This document shows positions 44,896-53,873 of a stretch of DNA of 64,000 nt, in pieces. How positions within the stretch are numbered: the first letter of the stretch is position 1; each line of letters begins with the position of its first letter. Source of the DNA: an uncultured Corynebacterium sp. (lineage in GTDB: Bacteria; Actinomycetota; Actinomycetes; Mycobacteriales; Mycobacteriaceae); contig NZ_CAMIGN010000004.1 in assembly GCF_946221935.1 (NCBI RefSeq), forward strand, positions 62,001-126,000, given 5' to 3'. The position numbers and the translations under genes are program-made. The notes beneath the pieces were generated by a model. It saw nothing but the letters and a program-made list of their open reading frames with translations, was not told the origin of the DNA and made no database searches.

Positions 44896-46002
44896 TTAAT
44901 CCTCCCCCATCGAGACGGAACGTGCTGGACTGCTGTGCCGCACGGGCAGTGTCGGATCGCCGTTGAAGAGCTTAGGCCCCACCCACAGCATGACGTAGAC
45001 CAGACCGACTAGCACCGGAATCTCGATCAGCGGGCCGACCGTTCCAGCCAGTGCCTGCGCTGAGGTCGCACCAAAAGTACCGATAGACACGGCGATGGCA
45101 AGCTCGAAGTTGTTGCCCGCAGCGGTAAAAGACACAGAGGCCGACTGGGCGTAATTCAACCCCGCAGCCTTGGACACAGCCAGCGCCAGGGCAAACATTC
45201 CAGCGAAGTAGGCCACCAGCGGAACCGCCGTGCGAGCCACCGTCCACGGGTGGTCCGTAATCTGCTCTCCCTGCAGCGCAAACAGAAGCACGATCGTATA
45301 AAGCAGGCCGATCAGCGCGAGGGGAGAAACCGCGGGCAAGAACTTTTCCTCGTACCACTGCTGACCCTTCAGCCTCTCCCCGAGCACGCGGGAAGCCAAG
45401 CCAGCCGTCAACGGGATACCCAGGAAAACTAGGACGGATACCACGATCGACCAGAAGGAAAAGTCTGCCGAGGTTGTGGGAAGCCCCAGCCAGCCAGGGA
45501 GAATCTGCAGATAAAACCAGCCCAGCACTCCAAACATGAGCACTTGGAACACAGAGTTGATCGCCACAAGGACGGCGGTCACCTCTCTATCCCCGCAGGA
45601 CAGCTCCGACCACACCAGAACCATCGCGATGCACCGGGCTAGGCCGACGATAATCAGCCCGGTGCGCAGCTCAGGCTCGTCGGGCAAACATACCCAGGCC
45701 AGGGTGAACATCAACGCGGGCCCAACGACCCAGTTGAGGGCGAGGGAAACCGCCATCAGGCGCTTATCCGCCGCAATCTGCCGGGTTTTGTCGTAGCGAA
45801 CCTTCGCTAGCGGCGGATACATCATGACCAGCAGGCCGAGTGCGATCGGAAGCGAGATCCCTCCCACCTCCAGTTCCCCGAGCTTCGTTCCGATTTCTGG
45901 CACCACCCGGTTAACGAGCAGCCCAGCAACCATCGCGAGGATAATCCACACGGGCAGGAACCTATCCAAAAAGGACATCCGTGGACGCAACGAAGCTGTC
46001 AT
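44896..46002 (-). CDS. acr3: Arsenite efflux transporter, ACR3 family
   Basis: A 368-residue protein with about ten transmembrane helices. The ACR3 signature LNWVVGPALMFTLAWV and the conserved Cys in WSELSCGDREVTAVLVAINS are present. It exports arsenite. The start is the ATG at 46002, with GGAAGG upstream; an extension to 46044 would run into the operators. First gene of the minus-strand operon acr3-arsC, divergent from arsR. Confidence 0.93.
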   Translation of the reverse strand: MTASLRPRMSFLDRFLPVWIILAMVAGLLVNRVVPEIGTKLGELEVGGISLPIALGLLVMMYPPLAKVRYDKTRQIAADKRLMAVSLALNWVVGPALMFTLAWVCLPDEPELRTGLIIVGLARCIAMVLVWSELSCGDREVTAVLVAINSVFQVLMFGVLGWFYLQILPGWLGLPTTSADFSFWSIVVSVLVFLGIPLTAGLASRVLGERLKGQQWYEEKFLPAVSPLALIGLLYTIVLLFALQGEQITDHPWTVARTAVPLVAYFAGMFALALAVSKAAGLNYAQSASVSFTAAGNNFELAIAVSIGTFGATSAQALAGTVGPLIEIPVLVGLVYVMLWVGPKLFNGDPTLPVRHSSPARSVSMGED

Positions 46003-46016
46003 GCAACCTTCCTTAG

Positions 46017-46036
46017 ATATTGACACACGTCGATAT
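46017..46036. promoter_or_regulatory. ArsR operator 1
   Basis: Imperfect 20-bp palindrome ATATTGACACACGTCGATAT, 14 bp upstream of the acr3 start. One of three related palindromes in the 105-bp divergent region. Confidence 0.75.
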
Positions 46037-46049
46037 AAAACCAAGTGAC

Positions 46050-46069
46050 ATATTGACGCTCGTCAATAT
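46050..46069. promoter_or_regulatory. ArsR operator 2 (perfect palindrome)
   Basis: ATATTGACGCTCGTCAATAT has perfectly complementary arms of 9 bp around a CT centre. Its middle position and perfect symmetry suggest the strongest ArsR site. Confidence 0.85.
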
Positions 46070-46076
46070 AAATGAC

Positions 46077-46096
46077 ATATTGATATCTGTCAATAT
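46077..46096. promoter_or_regulatory. ArsR operator 3
   Basis: ATATTGATATCTGTCAATAT, a palindrome with one mismatched pair in the arms, 11 bp before the arsR ATG. Together with the other two sites it would let ArsR control both divergent promoters. Confidence 0.8.
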
Positions 46097-46107
46097 AAGA
46101 TGCCCGT

Positions 46108-46455
46108 ATGGCCACCCCGCAGATTTTTCCGCTCGCAGACATCTCCACATGCTGCTCCTTGAGCAAAGGACCGCTATCGGATCCTGAGGCCACCCGTTAT
46201 GCCACCTTGTTCAAGGTCCTATCCGACCCCGCCCGCTTGCAAATACTCTCCCATCTGGCAGCCAAAGGCTGCGAACCAATCAGCGTAAACCAGCTAACAG
46301 ACATCACGGGACTAAGCCAGCCCACGGTCTCACATCACCTAAAACGGCTTACCGATGCAGGTCTGCTCCGCAAGGCCCGAACAGGTCGCACTGTTACACA
46401 CCTAGTAAAGCCCGAACTCTTCGCTGAACTTCGCGCTGTTCTCCAAATGGACTAA
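46108..46455 (+). CDS. arsR: ArsR-family arsenite-responsive repressor
   Basis: A 115-residue winged-helix repressor. The DNA-recognition helix is GLSQPTVSHHLKRL. Three cysteines, Cys15, Cys16 (DISTCC) and Cys55 (AKGCEP), are at exactly the positions of the corynebacterial-type As(III) site, which differs from the helix-alpha3 site of E. coli ArsR. Divergent from acr3-arsC across three palindromic operators, hence autoregulatory and derepressed by arsenite. Confidence 0.93.
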   Translation: MATPQIFPLADISTCCSLSKGPLSDPEATRYATLFKVLSDPARLQILSHLAAKGCEPISVNQLTDITGLSQPTVSHHLKRLTDAGLLRKARTGRTVTHLVKPELFAELRAVLQMD

Positions 46456-46521
46456 CGCTCGCCATCTCCGGCGCACCAGCCTCCAAATTCCAGCACGCCC
46501 CTGCGGGTACACTTAGTCCCC

Positions 46522-47931
46522 ATGGGTAAATCAGATCGAACCGGCGCTCAGCCCGGCACTGAACAGCGCACGGCCACGCAGCGCTCCACGCAGCACGGAG
46601 AACGGCAGCCCGCCGGCGCACGTCGCTCCAGCCTGCAGCGGATCCGCAGCTCCGTGGCGATCCGCATGGCGCAACTGGCCACGTGGGCGTCAAGAAAAGC
46701 GGGCCGCGGAGCCGGCGGCATGATCGGCGGCCTAGTCGGCGGGGCCATCGACCCGCAGCTGATGGCAAGCCTAGGGCCAGGCAAAGGTGGCGTGAAGCGA
46801 CCAACAGTGCTGATCACGGGCACGAATGGCAAGTCCACAACCACACGCATGCTGGCCAGCGCCGTTCGCTCTGCAGCTACCGTCTGCACCAACGAGGGCG
46901 GCGACAACATGGATGCTGGTGTTATTAGCGCTCTACTCGCCGGGCGTGATGCCGAAGCGCTGGTTCTCGAAGTCGATGAGCTGCACGTCCCCAGCATTGC
47001 CGAGAAATTGGACGCAGATGTACTGGTGCTACTGAATCTCTCACGCGACCAATTGGACCGCGTGGGCGAGATCAACAAGATCGAACGGGCACTGCGGGCA
47101 TGCGTGGAAGCACGCCCACACATGCAGATCATCGCGAACTGCGACGACGTTTCTGTCACCTCCGCCGCCTGGGATTCCCCGAACGTTCAGTGGGTCAGCG
47201 CCGGCTTCGGCTGGGCGGGCGATTCCACCAGCTGCCCGCGCACCGAAGGCGCGATCATCCACCGCACCGGCGAGGATGGTGTGGTGGACTGGTTCGCCGC
47301 CAAGAAGCTCCTCGATGGCCGGGAATTCCGCAGGCCAACCCCCGATTGGCGCATCACGGAAGAAGGGCTAATCGACCGTGAGGGCCAACTGCACCCCATG
47401 AATCTAACCCTCCCCGGCAACGCGAACCGCGGCAATGCCACGCAGGCCGTCGCAGCGGCTGTGGCCGTGGGAGAACTGCTGCACCGTCCGATCCCCACCG
47501 AGCAGGCCATCGCCGCGGCTGAGAAGGTGGATAATGTCGCAGGCCGCTACTCCGTGGTGCGCTTCGGCGACCACGAGGTGCGCCTGATGCTGGCGAAGAA
47601 CCCAGCCGGTTGGCAAGAGGCACTTTCCATGGTGGATCGCACCGCCGATAGCCTCGTGATCAGCGTAAATGGCCAGGTTGCCGACGGGCAGGACCTGTCG
47701 TGGCTCTGGGACGTACGGTTCGAGAACTTCGAGGGCGTGCACGTGGTGGCCGCCGGCGAGCGCGGTACTGATTTGGCTGTTCGCCTGGGCTACGCCGCCG
47801 TCGAGCACAATTTGATTAAGGATACGGTCGAGGCGATCCGTTCCTGCCCGCCGGGCCGCGTGGAGGTTCTGGCGAACTACACAGCGTTCCGCGATTTGAA
47901 GCGGGTGCTGGACAAGGAAGGGGAAGCGTAA
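46522..47931 (+). CDS. murT: MurT, lipid II amidotransferase ligase subunit
   Basis: A 469-residue Mur-ligase-family protein. The ATP loop is LITGTNGKSTTTRM, followed by EGGDNMDAGV and the DUF1727 C-terminal domain (LAKNPAGWQEAL). With GatD it amidates the D-Glu residue of lipid II to D-iso-glutamine, a step needed for peptidoglycan cross-linking. The central region shows only one Cys (TSCPRTEG), so the four-cysteine zinc ribbon of firmicute MurT is absent. An extra basic N-terminus of about 45 residues precedes the family core. The stop is directly followed by the gatD ATG. Confidence 0.92.
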   Translation: MGKSDRTGAQPGTEQRTATQRSTQHGERQPAGARRSSLQRIRSSVAIRMAQLATWASRKAGRGAGGMIGGLVGGAIDPQLMASLGPGKGGVKRPTVLITGTNGKSTTTRMLASAVRSAATVCTNEGGDNMDAGVISALLAGRDAEALVLEVDELHVPSIAEKLDADVLVLLNLSRDQLDRVGEINKIERALRACVEARPHMQIIANCDDVSVTSAAWDSPNVQWVSAGFGWAGDSTSCPRTEGAIIHRTGEDGVVDWFAAKKLLDGREFRRPTPDWRITEEGLIDREGQLHPMNLTLPGNANRGNATQAVAAAVAVGELLHRPIPTEQAIAAAEKVDNVAGRYSVVRFGDHEVRLMLAKNPAGWQEALSMVDRTADSLVISVNGQVADGQDLSWLWDVRFENFEGVHVVAAGERGTDLAVRLGYAAVEHNLIKDTVEAIRSCPPGRVEVLANYTAFRDLKRVLDKEGEA

Positions 47932-48741
47932 ATGAGCAGTGCCAACAAACCTGCAGACCTCAGCATCGGCCTGATCCTGCCCGACGTGCTCGGCACCTAT
48001 GGCGACGATGGCAATGCCTTGGTGCTGCGGCAGCGCGCCCGTATGCGCGGAATTTCGGCGGAGATCCAACCAATCCACCTGGGAGAGCCCGTCCCAGAGA
48101 CCTTCGACATCTACACCGTCGGTGGCGGCGAGGATACCGCGCAGGTTCTGGCCGCCGAGCACCTTATCAGCGATGGTGGCATTACCCGAGCCGTCACCGC
48201 CGGCCGCCCGGTGCTGGCCATTTGTGCTGGTCTACAGGTGTTTGGCGAGTCTTTCACCAGCCACGGTCGCACCGTTGAGGGACTGGGGCTTATCGACGCC
48301 ACCACGTCTCAACTCGCCGAGCGCATGATCGGCGAAATCGCCTCCACCCCGGCAGCCTCCGCCGTAATCGGCGGGGAAACAGGCCTGACCGAACCACTGA
48401 CGGGTTTTGCCAACCACATGGGTGCCACCATCCTGGGCGCGGATGCCGAGCCCCTGGGGCGCCTTACCCGGGGCACGGGCAACACCGACAGCCATGGTGC
48501 GGAGACCGCCGGGTTATCGGGCGAGGATGCTCACCGGCAGACTCGCGCCGAAGGCGCGGTGCAGGGTTCGGTTGTGGCCACGTACATGCATGGCCCCGTG
48601 CTGGCCAGGAATCCGCAGTTGGCGGACTGGCTGCTCGCCCGCGCGATGGGGGTTGCACTCAACGAGCTGCCCGAGTTCCAGGGTGAGCTGGCGGAGCAGT
48701 TGAACCGTGAGGTGGCGTCGCTAAGAAAAGAGCGCCTCTAA
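47932..48741 (+). CDS. gatD: GatD, glutaminase subunit of lipid II amidotransferase
   Basis: A 269-residue CobB/CobQ-type class I glutamine amidotransferase. The catalytic Cys is in LAICAGLQVFGESF, and the catalytic His in TYMHGPVLARNP near the C-terminus. It supplies ammonia to MurT. It starts directly at the murT stop, so the two are translationally coupled. The last 4 bp overlap the convergent membrane protein gene. Confidence 0.93.
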   Translation: MSSANKPADLSIGLILPDVLGTYGDDGNALVLRQRARMRGISAEIQPIHLGEPVPETFDIYTVGGGEDTAQVLAAEHLISDGGITRAVTAGRPVLAICAGLQVFGESFTSHGRTVEGLGLIDATTSQLAERMIGEIASTPAASAVIGGETGLTEPLTGFANHMGATILGADAEPLGRLTRGTGNTDSHGAETAGLSGEDAHRQTRAEGAVQGSVVATYMHGPVLARNPQLADWLLARAMGVALNELPEFQGELAEQLNREVASLRKERL

Positions 48742-49169
48742 GCACCGAGCTTGGCCACGCTAAGGATCATCGGCAGCTGAAGGGGGACGCGCGCGAAGGC
48801 GATGGCGCGCGCAGGCTGCGGTTTGGCGCGCCAGTCCCAGGCCATCTTGATGTTGCCGGGGAGCACGCCGACTAGGAAGAGTGCGGCGGCGGGGGCGATT
48901 GTACTGCGTAGCGCGCGGCGCCATTCGGGCTTCAGGCTACATGCCGCGATGCTGGTGGCCAGGGCGATTTCCATGGCTCCGGAACCGAGCGTCCAAGCGC
49001 GCGGGGTGCCGGGGAGTTCCTCTGGAACGATCTGGTCGAAGTCCTCCGGCTTAACAAAGTGCAGTACGCCTGCGATGCCGAAGACGGTTCCCCATACGGC
49101 GGAGCGGATGCCGGCCGCGCGGGACAGGTGGTGCGGACGGATGGCGTTGTGCAAAGGGTTTTTACTCAT
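48738..49169 (-). CDS. Small DoxX-like membrane protein, function unknown
   Basis: A 143-residue protein with about four hydrophobic segments. The N-terminal SAVWGTVFGIAGVLHFVKPE followed by FDQIVPEELPG matches the pattern of DoxX-like or DUF-type quinone-associated small membrane proteins (helix, HF, then short acidic loop). No catalytic motif is seen. Start at an ATG at 49169; a GTG at 49178 is an alternative. It is not linked in direction to gatD and lies upstream of recR in the opposite operon order. Confidence 0.6.
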   Translation of the reverse strand: MSKNPLHNAIRPHHLSRAAGIRSAVWGTVFGIAGVLHFVKPEDFDQIVPEELPGTPRAWTLGSGAMEIALATSIAACSLKPEWRRALRSTIAPAAALFLVGVLPGNIKMAWDWRAKPQPARAIAFARVPLQLPMILSVAKLGA

Positions 49170-49228
49170 GGGCGCCACTGTAGTCCCGCCGTGCGACAGG
49201 GGGTATACAGGCGACAGGGGTATAGAGG

Positions 49229-49948
49229 CTACAGCGCGGTGCGCCCCGCAAACGCGCGGGAAAGCGTGAGCTCGTCGACGAACTCCAAGTCCCCGCCCAT
49301 CGGGATGCCCGAGGCCAGGCGGGTGACCTTCAGCCCGGGGAAGTCGCGCAGCAGGCGAGCTAGATAAGAGGCCGTTGCCTCGCCCTCCGTGTTGGGGTCG
49401 GTGGCGATAATAACCTCGGCGATCTCGGGGGCTGTGTCATACTCGATATCATTTTCCACGTCGCCGGTGCGGGAACCGTCACCGACGGTGGATGTGGCGT
49501 CACTAAGTGAAGCACCGCTGCCCTTCGCGCCGAGCGCAACATCCGGCAGTGCCCCGCCGATGCGCTGCACCAAGGGGGTTACGTTGAGTTCCTTTGGCCC
49601 AATTCCGTTGAGTGGGTCAAGCGCCCCGCCGAGCACGTGGTAGCGCCCGCGATACTCCGCGGTGCGCTCAATGACTTGAATATCCTTGGACTCCTCCACC
49701 ACGCAGATGATGCTCTTGTCGCGATGGGAATCCGCACAGATCCGGCACACGTCCTCTTGGGAGATGTTGTGACAGATACGGCAGAACGTCACGCCGCGCT
49801 GCAGGCGGCCGAGTGCGCTTTGGAAGCGTTCGATATCTTCCGGCTCCTCATTCAGCAGGTGCAGGGCGATGCGCTGTGCGCTTTTTGGCCCGATGCCGGG
49901 GAGCCGTGAGAACTCGTCGATAACGTCCTGTAGTGGTCCTTCGAACAA
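49229..49948 (-). CDS. recR: Recombination protein RecR with an insertion in the Toprim domain
   Basis: A 239-residue RecR. The helix-hairpin-helix ([17 protein letters not shown]), zinc cysteines C56, C59, C68 and C71, and Toprim domain (VVEESKDI, then [20 protein letters not shown]) are present. Typical RecR is about 200 residues; here residues about 131-172 add a Ser/Gly/Asp-rich loop between [10 protein letters not shown] and the [10 protein letters not shown] strand. RecR acts with RecF/RecO in gap repair. It forms an operon with ybaB and dnaX upstream. Confidence 0.92.
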   Translation of the reverse strand: MFEGPLQDVIDEFSRLPGIGPKSAQRIALHLLNEEPEDIERFQSALGRLQRGVTFCRICHNISQEDVCRICADSHRDKSIICVVEESKDIQVIERTAEYRGRYHVLGGALDPLNGIGPKELNVTPLVQRIGGALPDVALGAKGSGASLSDATSTVGDGSRTGDVENDIEYDTAPEIAEVIIATDPNTEGEATASYLARLLRDFPGLKVTRLASGIPMGGDLEFVDELTLSRAFAGRTAL

Positions 49949-49978
49949 CTAGATCTCTCTTTGGAGTTCTTAGAAGGC

Positions 49979-50293
49979 TTAGAAGCCCAGGCCGTTCATG
50001 CCCTGGGACAGCGGGCCCATCTTCTCCTCAGCCAGGGTCTGCAACTTCTGGTTCGCATCCTTGAACGCGCCGAGCAGCAGGTCCTTGAGGGTGTCGATAT
50101 CTTCTGGGTCGACGATCTTGGGGTCGATCTCCATGTCGGTGACCTCGCCGGTGCCGGCGACGGAGATGGTGACCAGGCCGTTGCCTGCCTCGCCCTTAAC
50201 GGTGGAAGCTGCGATCTCGCGCTGTGCTTCCTGCAGCTGTGCCTGTACCTGCTGTGCCTGCTGCATTAGCTGGTTCATGTCTGGCTGGCTCAT
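49979..50293 (-). CDS. YbaB/EbfC-family nucleoid-associated protein
   Basis: A 104-residue protein with the typical Met/Gln-rich coiled helix (MNQLMQQAQQVQAQLQEAQ) and the short strand region VTISVAGTGEVTDMEIDP. It sits between dnaX and recR as in most bacteria and binds DNA as a dimer. Ribosome binding site AAAGGTAAAAAC upstream; 30 bp to recR. Confidence 0.93.
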   Translation of the reverse strand: MSQPDMNQLMQQAQQVQAQLQEAQREIAASTVKGEAGNGLVTISVAGTGEVTDMEIDPKIVDPEDIDTLKDLLLGAFKDANQKLQTLAEEKMGPLSQGMNGLGF

Positions 50294-50425
50294 GTGTTTT
50301 TACCTTTCGTTGGTGTTTTTCATGGGGTGTTTTCCATGCTTGGATTTTGCTCTTCCACAACTCTACCGGTCGGTCCCGACAGGCGTGTTAGGCGCCGTCG
50401 CGTGTGGTCGCTGTGGTGTTCACGC

Positions 50426-53080
50426 TTAGCGAACTCGCTCCGCGCCGAGGCTCTTTTCGATCAGCTCACCTGCGATTTCCAATGGTGTGCGGTGATCGCG
50501 CTCGCCGGGGGCGCGCTCGATGTCTGCGAGCAGCTCGTCGCGTTCTCTTTGTTCATTTCTTTGTGACGCCCCCTCGCTCTCCTTTCCCCCAATCTCACGT
50601 TGGGGTTGCGGGAGGTTCTCCGCTGGCTGAGGTTCGGCCTCCATGGGTTCCGGCGGTAGCGGAGCATCGGCCGCATAGTCCCGAGCTGAGTCGGCGGGGT
50701 TGGCAGCGGAAGCGGCAGCGCTGCCGTCCCAAGTGTCGACTGGGCCGTCGGCAAAAGCATCAGCAGGCGGCTCATCGGGCAAAGGCACTCCGTTAAAGCC
50801 ATTTTCCATGTTGTACTTTTTGCGTGCTTTGGCTCGCTCGGCGCGCGCACGCCAGCCGGAGTTCGGATCGTCCTGCGCAGGAGTATCCGTTTGGTTGACA
50901 TCAGCATTGGATTTAGCGTTGGCCTTGGCGTTGACCTTGGCCGTGGCGCCACCGTTGCGGTGAGAGTGCGAGGCTTTGCGCATCGCTTCTTCCATCGCGC
51001 GGGCTCGTTCCAGGGCACTGTTGGCGGCACTGCGGGAGGCCACCGCATCCATCGGGGTTTCCGCTGGTACGGGGTTCACCGGGGTGGAGGAAGGAGTGGC
51101 AGTGGGCGCCGTGGACGTCGGGGCTGTTTCCTGATCCTCACCGGCGGCGGGCTGAGCCTCCGCCGGTTCAGCTTTTCCCTTTGCATCGCCTCCTGCGGCT
51201 TCGTCCCCAACAGGTTTTCCGCTGACGTAGACCACGATGCGGGCTGGGCTCCCCGTGACGGTTTTGATCGCCTCCGAGTAGACGCCTGCGTTTTTCTGCC
51301 CACCGACAAGGCGCGCCAACGATCCGGTGTGGTGGTTCACATGCAGTTCGCCTGCAGTGGGCTGGGTTGCACGCGGGCTTGCTCCCCGTAGCGCAATCCA
51401 GGCGCTCAGGTCCTTGTCATGGACGGCATCCATGATCCGCGCCCATGTTTCCGAGTCCATTGCCGTCGGCGCAGGCTCGGCGGGAGCGGAGTCAGTCGTC
51501 TCCGTAGATTCTGCCGTAGCAGCAGGCTCTGCCTGAGCCGCTGGAGCCACTGGTTCCGTCGGCTCCTTTGGTACCACTGGTTCTGCTGGTCCAGCTGATC
51601 CTGCTTGTTCCGCAGCTCCGGCTCTGCGGTGGCGTTGCATGATGTCCCGAGCCCGGCGCGCCTCAGCGATTGCCGGGGATTCTTCCCCTGCAATCGGTTC
51701 TGTGACCGGTGCACCAGTCTCCTCGGGCTTAGGCTGCTCAGGCTGTATTTGCTGTGGCTGCTGTAGCTGCCGCGGCTGTTGCGACTGTTGCGCTTGCTCG
51801 TCGGGCTGTTCCTCCGGTGCGGGTTGGCCTGGCTGATCCGGCTGGGTCGCAGCTTTCCTCCGGCGCGCAAACATTTCCGCTCGACTAGCGCGCACACCGG
51901 TGCCGGTACCCGCGCTGGTAGCTGCGCCTCCGCGCCCCTTTTCCAAAGCCTCCACGCGCTGCGCCAGTGCTTCCACTGTCATACCCGCAGCGGGCAGCGC
52001 CATGCGGGCACATAGAATCTCCAGCAGCAGTCGCGGCGCCGTCGCCCCGCGCATTTGTGCCAGCCCTTCATTTACCAGGGAAGCACAGCGGGTCAGCGTC
52101 GCTTGCCCCATCTTTTCCGACTGCTCACGCAAGGTCTCACGGGACTCCTCCGGCGCATTTACCAGCCCCCGGTCGAAGGCATCAGGCACGGCCTGCACCA
52201 CCAGCAAGTCACGGAAACGATCCAACAAGTCCTCGCCGAATCTGCGCGGGTCATAGCCTGCATCGATCACCTCGTCGACCACGGCGAACAATGCCGCGGA
52301 GTCATGCTCCGCCAGCGCGTCCACGGCACGGTCGATCAGGGTGGAATCCGTCACTCCCAGCAGAGCGAGCGCGCGGTTATATGTCACGCCTTCCGGCCCG
52401 GCACCGGCGAGCAGCTGATCCATGATGGATAGCGAATCGCGTGGCGACCCGCCGCCCGCACGGATGACCAGCGGATATACGGCATCTTCCACCGGCACGC
52501 CTTCACCGGACACCACCGATTCCAACAGCCCGCGCATATCCGGCGGCGCCAGCAAGCGGAAGGGATAGTTGTGGGTACGCGAACGAATCGTCTGCAGCAG
52601 CTTTTCCGGCTCAGTCGTGGCGAAGATGAAGATCAGGTGCTCCGGTGGCTCCTCCACAATCTTCAGCAGAGCATTGAAACCTGCCGTGGAGATCATGTGC
52701 GCCTCGTCGATAATAAACACCCGGTAGCGCGATTCCGCTGGCGCGTAGAAAGCACGTTCGCGCAGTTCACGCATATCGTCCACACCGTTATGCGTCGCCG
52801 CGTCCAGCTCCGTGACGTCCAGGTTTCCCGGCCCGCCCGGCGCCAGTGATACGCAAGACTCGCACACCCCGCACGGCGTAGACGTCGGCCCCTTTACGCA
52901 GTTCAGAGAGCGCGCCAAAATGCGCGCGGAGGAAGTCTTACCGCAACCGCGCGGCCCCGAAAACAGATATGCGTGGTTAATCCGCCCGCTATCCAGCGCC
53001 ACGGACAGCGGTTCGGTCACGTGAGATTGCCCCACGACCTCGGCAAATGTTGCCGGACGGTATTTCCTATAAAGTGCCAC
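50426..53080 (-). CDS. dnaX: DNA polymerase III subunit gamma/tau
   Basis: An 884-residue clamp-loader ATPase. Walker A is GPRGCGKTS (residues 42-50), zinc-binding cysteines are C61, C70, C73 and C76, Walker B is VFIIDEAHM and sensor 1 is IFATTEPEKL. After about residue 390 the sequence becomes low-complexity (Pro, Gln, Glu, Ala), including a Gln/Pro-rich block near residues 415-450, with a conserved beta-hairpin-like module (HVNHHTGSLARLVGGQ) before a final disordered 200 residues. I see no A-rich slippery site, so a frameshifted gamma form is not expected. A copy of the GGCGTCA motif is inside (50555-50570). Confidence 0.95.
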   Translation of the reverse strand: MALYRKYRPATFAEVVGQSHVTEPLSVALDSGRINHAYLFSGPRGCGKTSSARILARSLNCVKGPTSTPCGVCESCVSLAPGGPGNLDVTELDAATHNGVDDMRELRERAFYAPAESRYRVFIIDEAHMISTAGFNALLKIVEEPPEHLIFIFATTEPEKLLQTIRSRTHNYPFRLLAPPDMRGLLESVVSGEGVPVEDAVYPLVIRAGGGSPRDSLSIMDQLLAGAGPEGVTYNRALALLGVTDSTLIDRAVDALAEHDSAALFAVVDEVIDAGYDPRRFGEDLLDRFRDLLVVQAVPDAFDRGLVNAPEESRETLREQSEKMGQATLTRCASLVNEGLAQMRGATAPRLLLEILCARMALPAAGMTVEALAQRVEALEKGRGGAATSAGTGTGVRASRAEMFARRRKAATQPDQPGQPAPEEQPDEQAQQSQQPRQLQQPQQIQPEQPKPEETGAPVTEPIAGEESPAIAEARRARDIMQRHRRAGAAEQAGSAGPAEPVVPKEPTEPVAPAAQAEPAATAESTETTDSAPAEPAPTAMDSETWARIMDAVHDKDLSAWIALRGASPRATQPTAGELHVNHHTGSLARLVGGQKNAGVYSEAIKTVTGSPARIVVYVSGKPVGDEAAGGDAKGKAEPAEAQPAAGEDQETAPTSTAPTATPSSTPVNPVPAETPMDAVASRSAANSALERARAMEEAMRKASHSHRNGGATAKVNAKANAKSNADVNQTDTPAQDDPNSGWRARAERAKARKKYNMENGFNGVPLPDEPPADAFADGPVDTWDGSAAASAANPADSARDYAADAPLPPEPMEAEPQPAENLPQPQREIGGKESEGASQRNEQRERDELLADIERAPGERDHRTPLEIAGELIEKSLGAERVR

Positions 53081-53124
53081 GAACCTAGCCTACATTCCGC
53101 CTGCGACGACCCATTACGGTTGGT

Positions 53125-53811
53125 CTAGCGCCAGATGTCATTGATATTGACGCCCTCACGTACCAACCGCTCCTGCACCGCGGCTACACCGGCCGTCTGC
53201 GCCAGCTCCAGCTCTTCATCGGTGAGCATCACCAGCTGAGCTGCGATGGTCAGTCGGCCAGGGTGCGTGAACTCCACGTCCGCGTCATCTTCCTTGGAGT
53301 GGCGGCTCGCTCCGCCAGAGGTGACTTCGTGAACGTGCGGCACGCCATCGTCCCATACGTACGGCACAACCAACAGGCCATTGCGGGCGGTGATCTTCCG
53401 CTCGGATTCCGCATCCATCTGCTGGACAACGTCGGGCAGGAGCGTGCCGGGTTGCGGCGGCCAGTGAGTTGGATCCTGGGAGATCATCGAGGCTGCATGT
53501 GCCAACAAATCAGCAGCGGTATCGTCGTGTCCGCTGACCACCGTCAGCAATTCGACGCGCAGATCGGAACCGTCCTCGGTCTGCAGGCCGGATTCCATGC
53601 GCCCCGCGTCGATGGTCATGGCAACCGTCTCAGCCAGCACGGCCTCTACAGCGCCATCCTGGGACGAGAGGTTTTGATCCGTGGGGGCGTCACCAAGAAA
53701 CACCTCGGCGACAGCGAACTCGGGGAAGGAATCGTTGATCCTGCGGCGTGCGATGGTCGGCTCGCCGGGCAGCAACCCCTGAACCCAAACGAATGTTTCT
53801 TCGGTGTTAAT
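53125..53811 (-). CDS. SUFU-domain (suppressor of fused-like) protein, possibly starting at ATT
   Basis: A 228-residue protein (216 if started at 53775). The LRVELLTVVSGHD strand, the TLLPDVV segment, and the end AAQLVMLTDEELELAQTAGV match bacterial SUFU-domain proteins, which are uncharacterised. The canonical start candidate is a TTG at 53775 with no proper ribosome binding site. Twelve codons upstream, in frame, an ATT at 53811-53809 is preceded at 5 nt by a perfect GGAGGA (53817-53822), and no ATG, GTG or TTG lies between it and the in-frame stop. An ATT start would give the N-terminus NTEETFVWVQGLLPGEP. It lies between aspT and dnaX. Confidence 0.6.
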   Translation of the reverse strand: MNTEETFVWVQGLLPGEPTIARRRINDSFPEFAVAEVFLGDAPTDQNLSSQDGAVEAVLAETVAMTIDAGRMESGLQTEDGSDLRVELLTVVSGHDDTAADLLAHAASMISQDPTHWPPQPGTLLPDVVQQMDAESERKITARNGLLVVPYVWDDGVPHVHEVTSGGASRHSKEDDADVEFTHPGRLTIAAQLVMLTDEELELAQTAGVAAVQERLVREGVNINDIWR

Positions 53812-53873
53812 GGCGATCCTCCTGCTTAATGGCGCTCACTGTGGGGCTAACCCTTGGTTGGTTCCAGTGGGAT

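Noticed and set aside
50426..53080. Programmed frameshift in dnaX giving gamma and tau forms
   Set aside because: No A-rich slippery sequence and no in-frame alternative stop after a shift is evident near the domain III/IV boundary.
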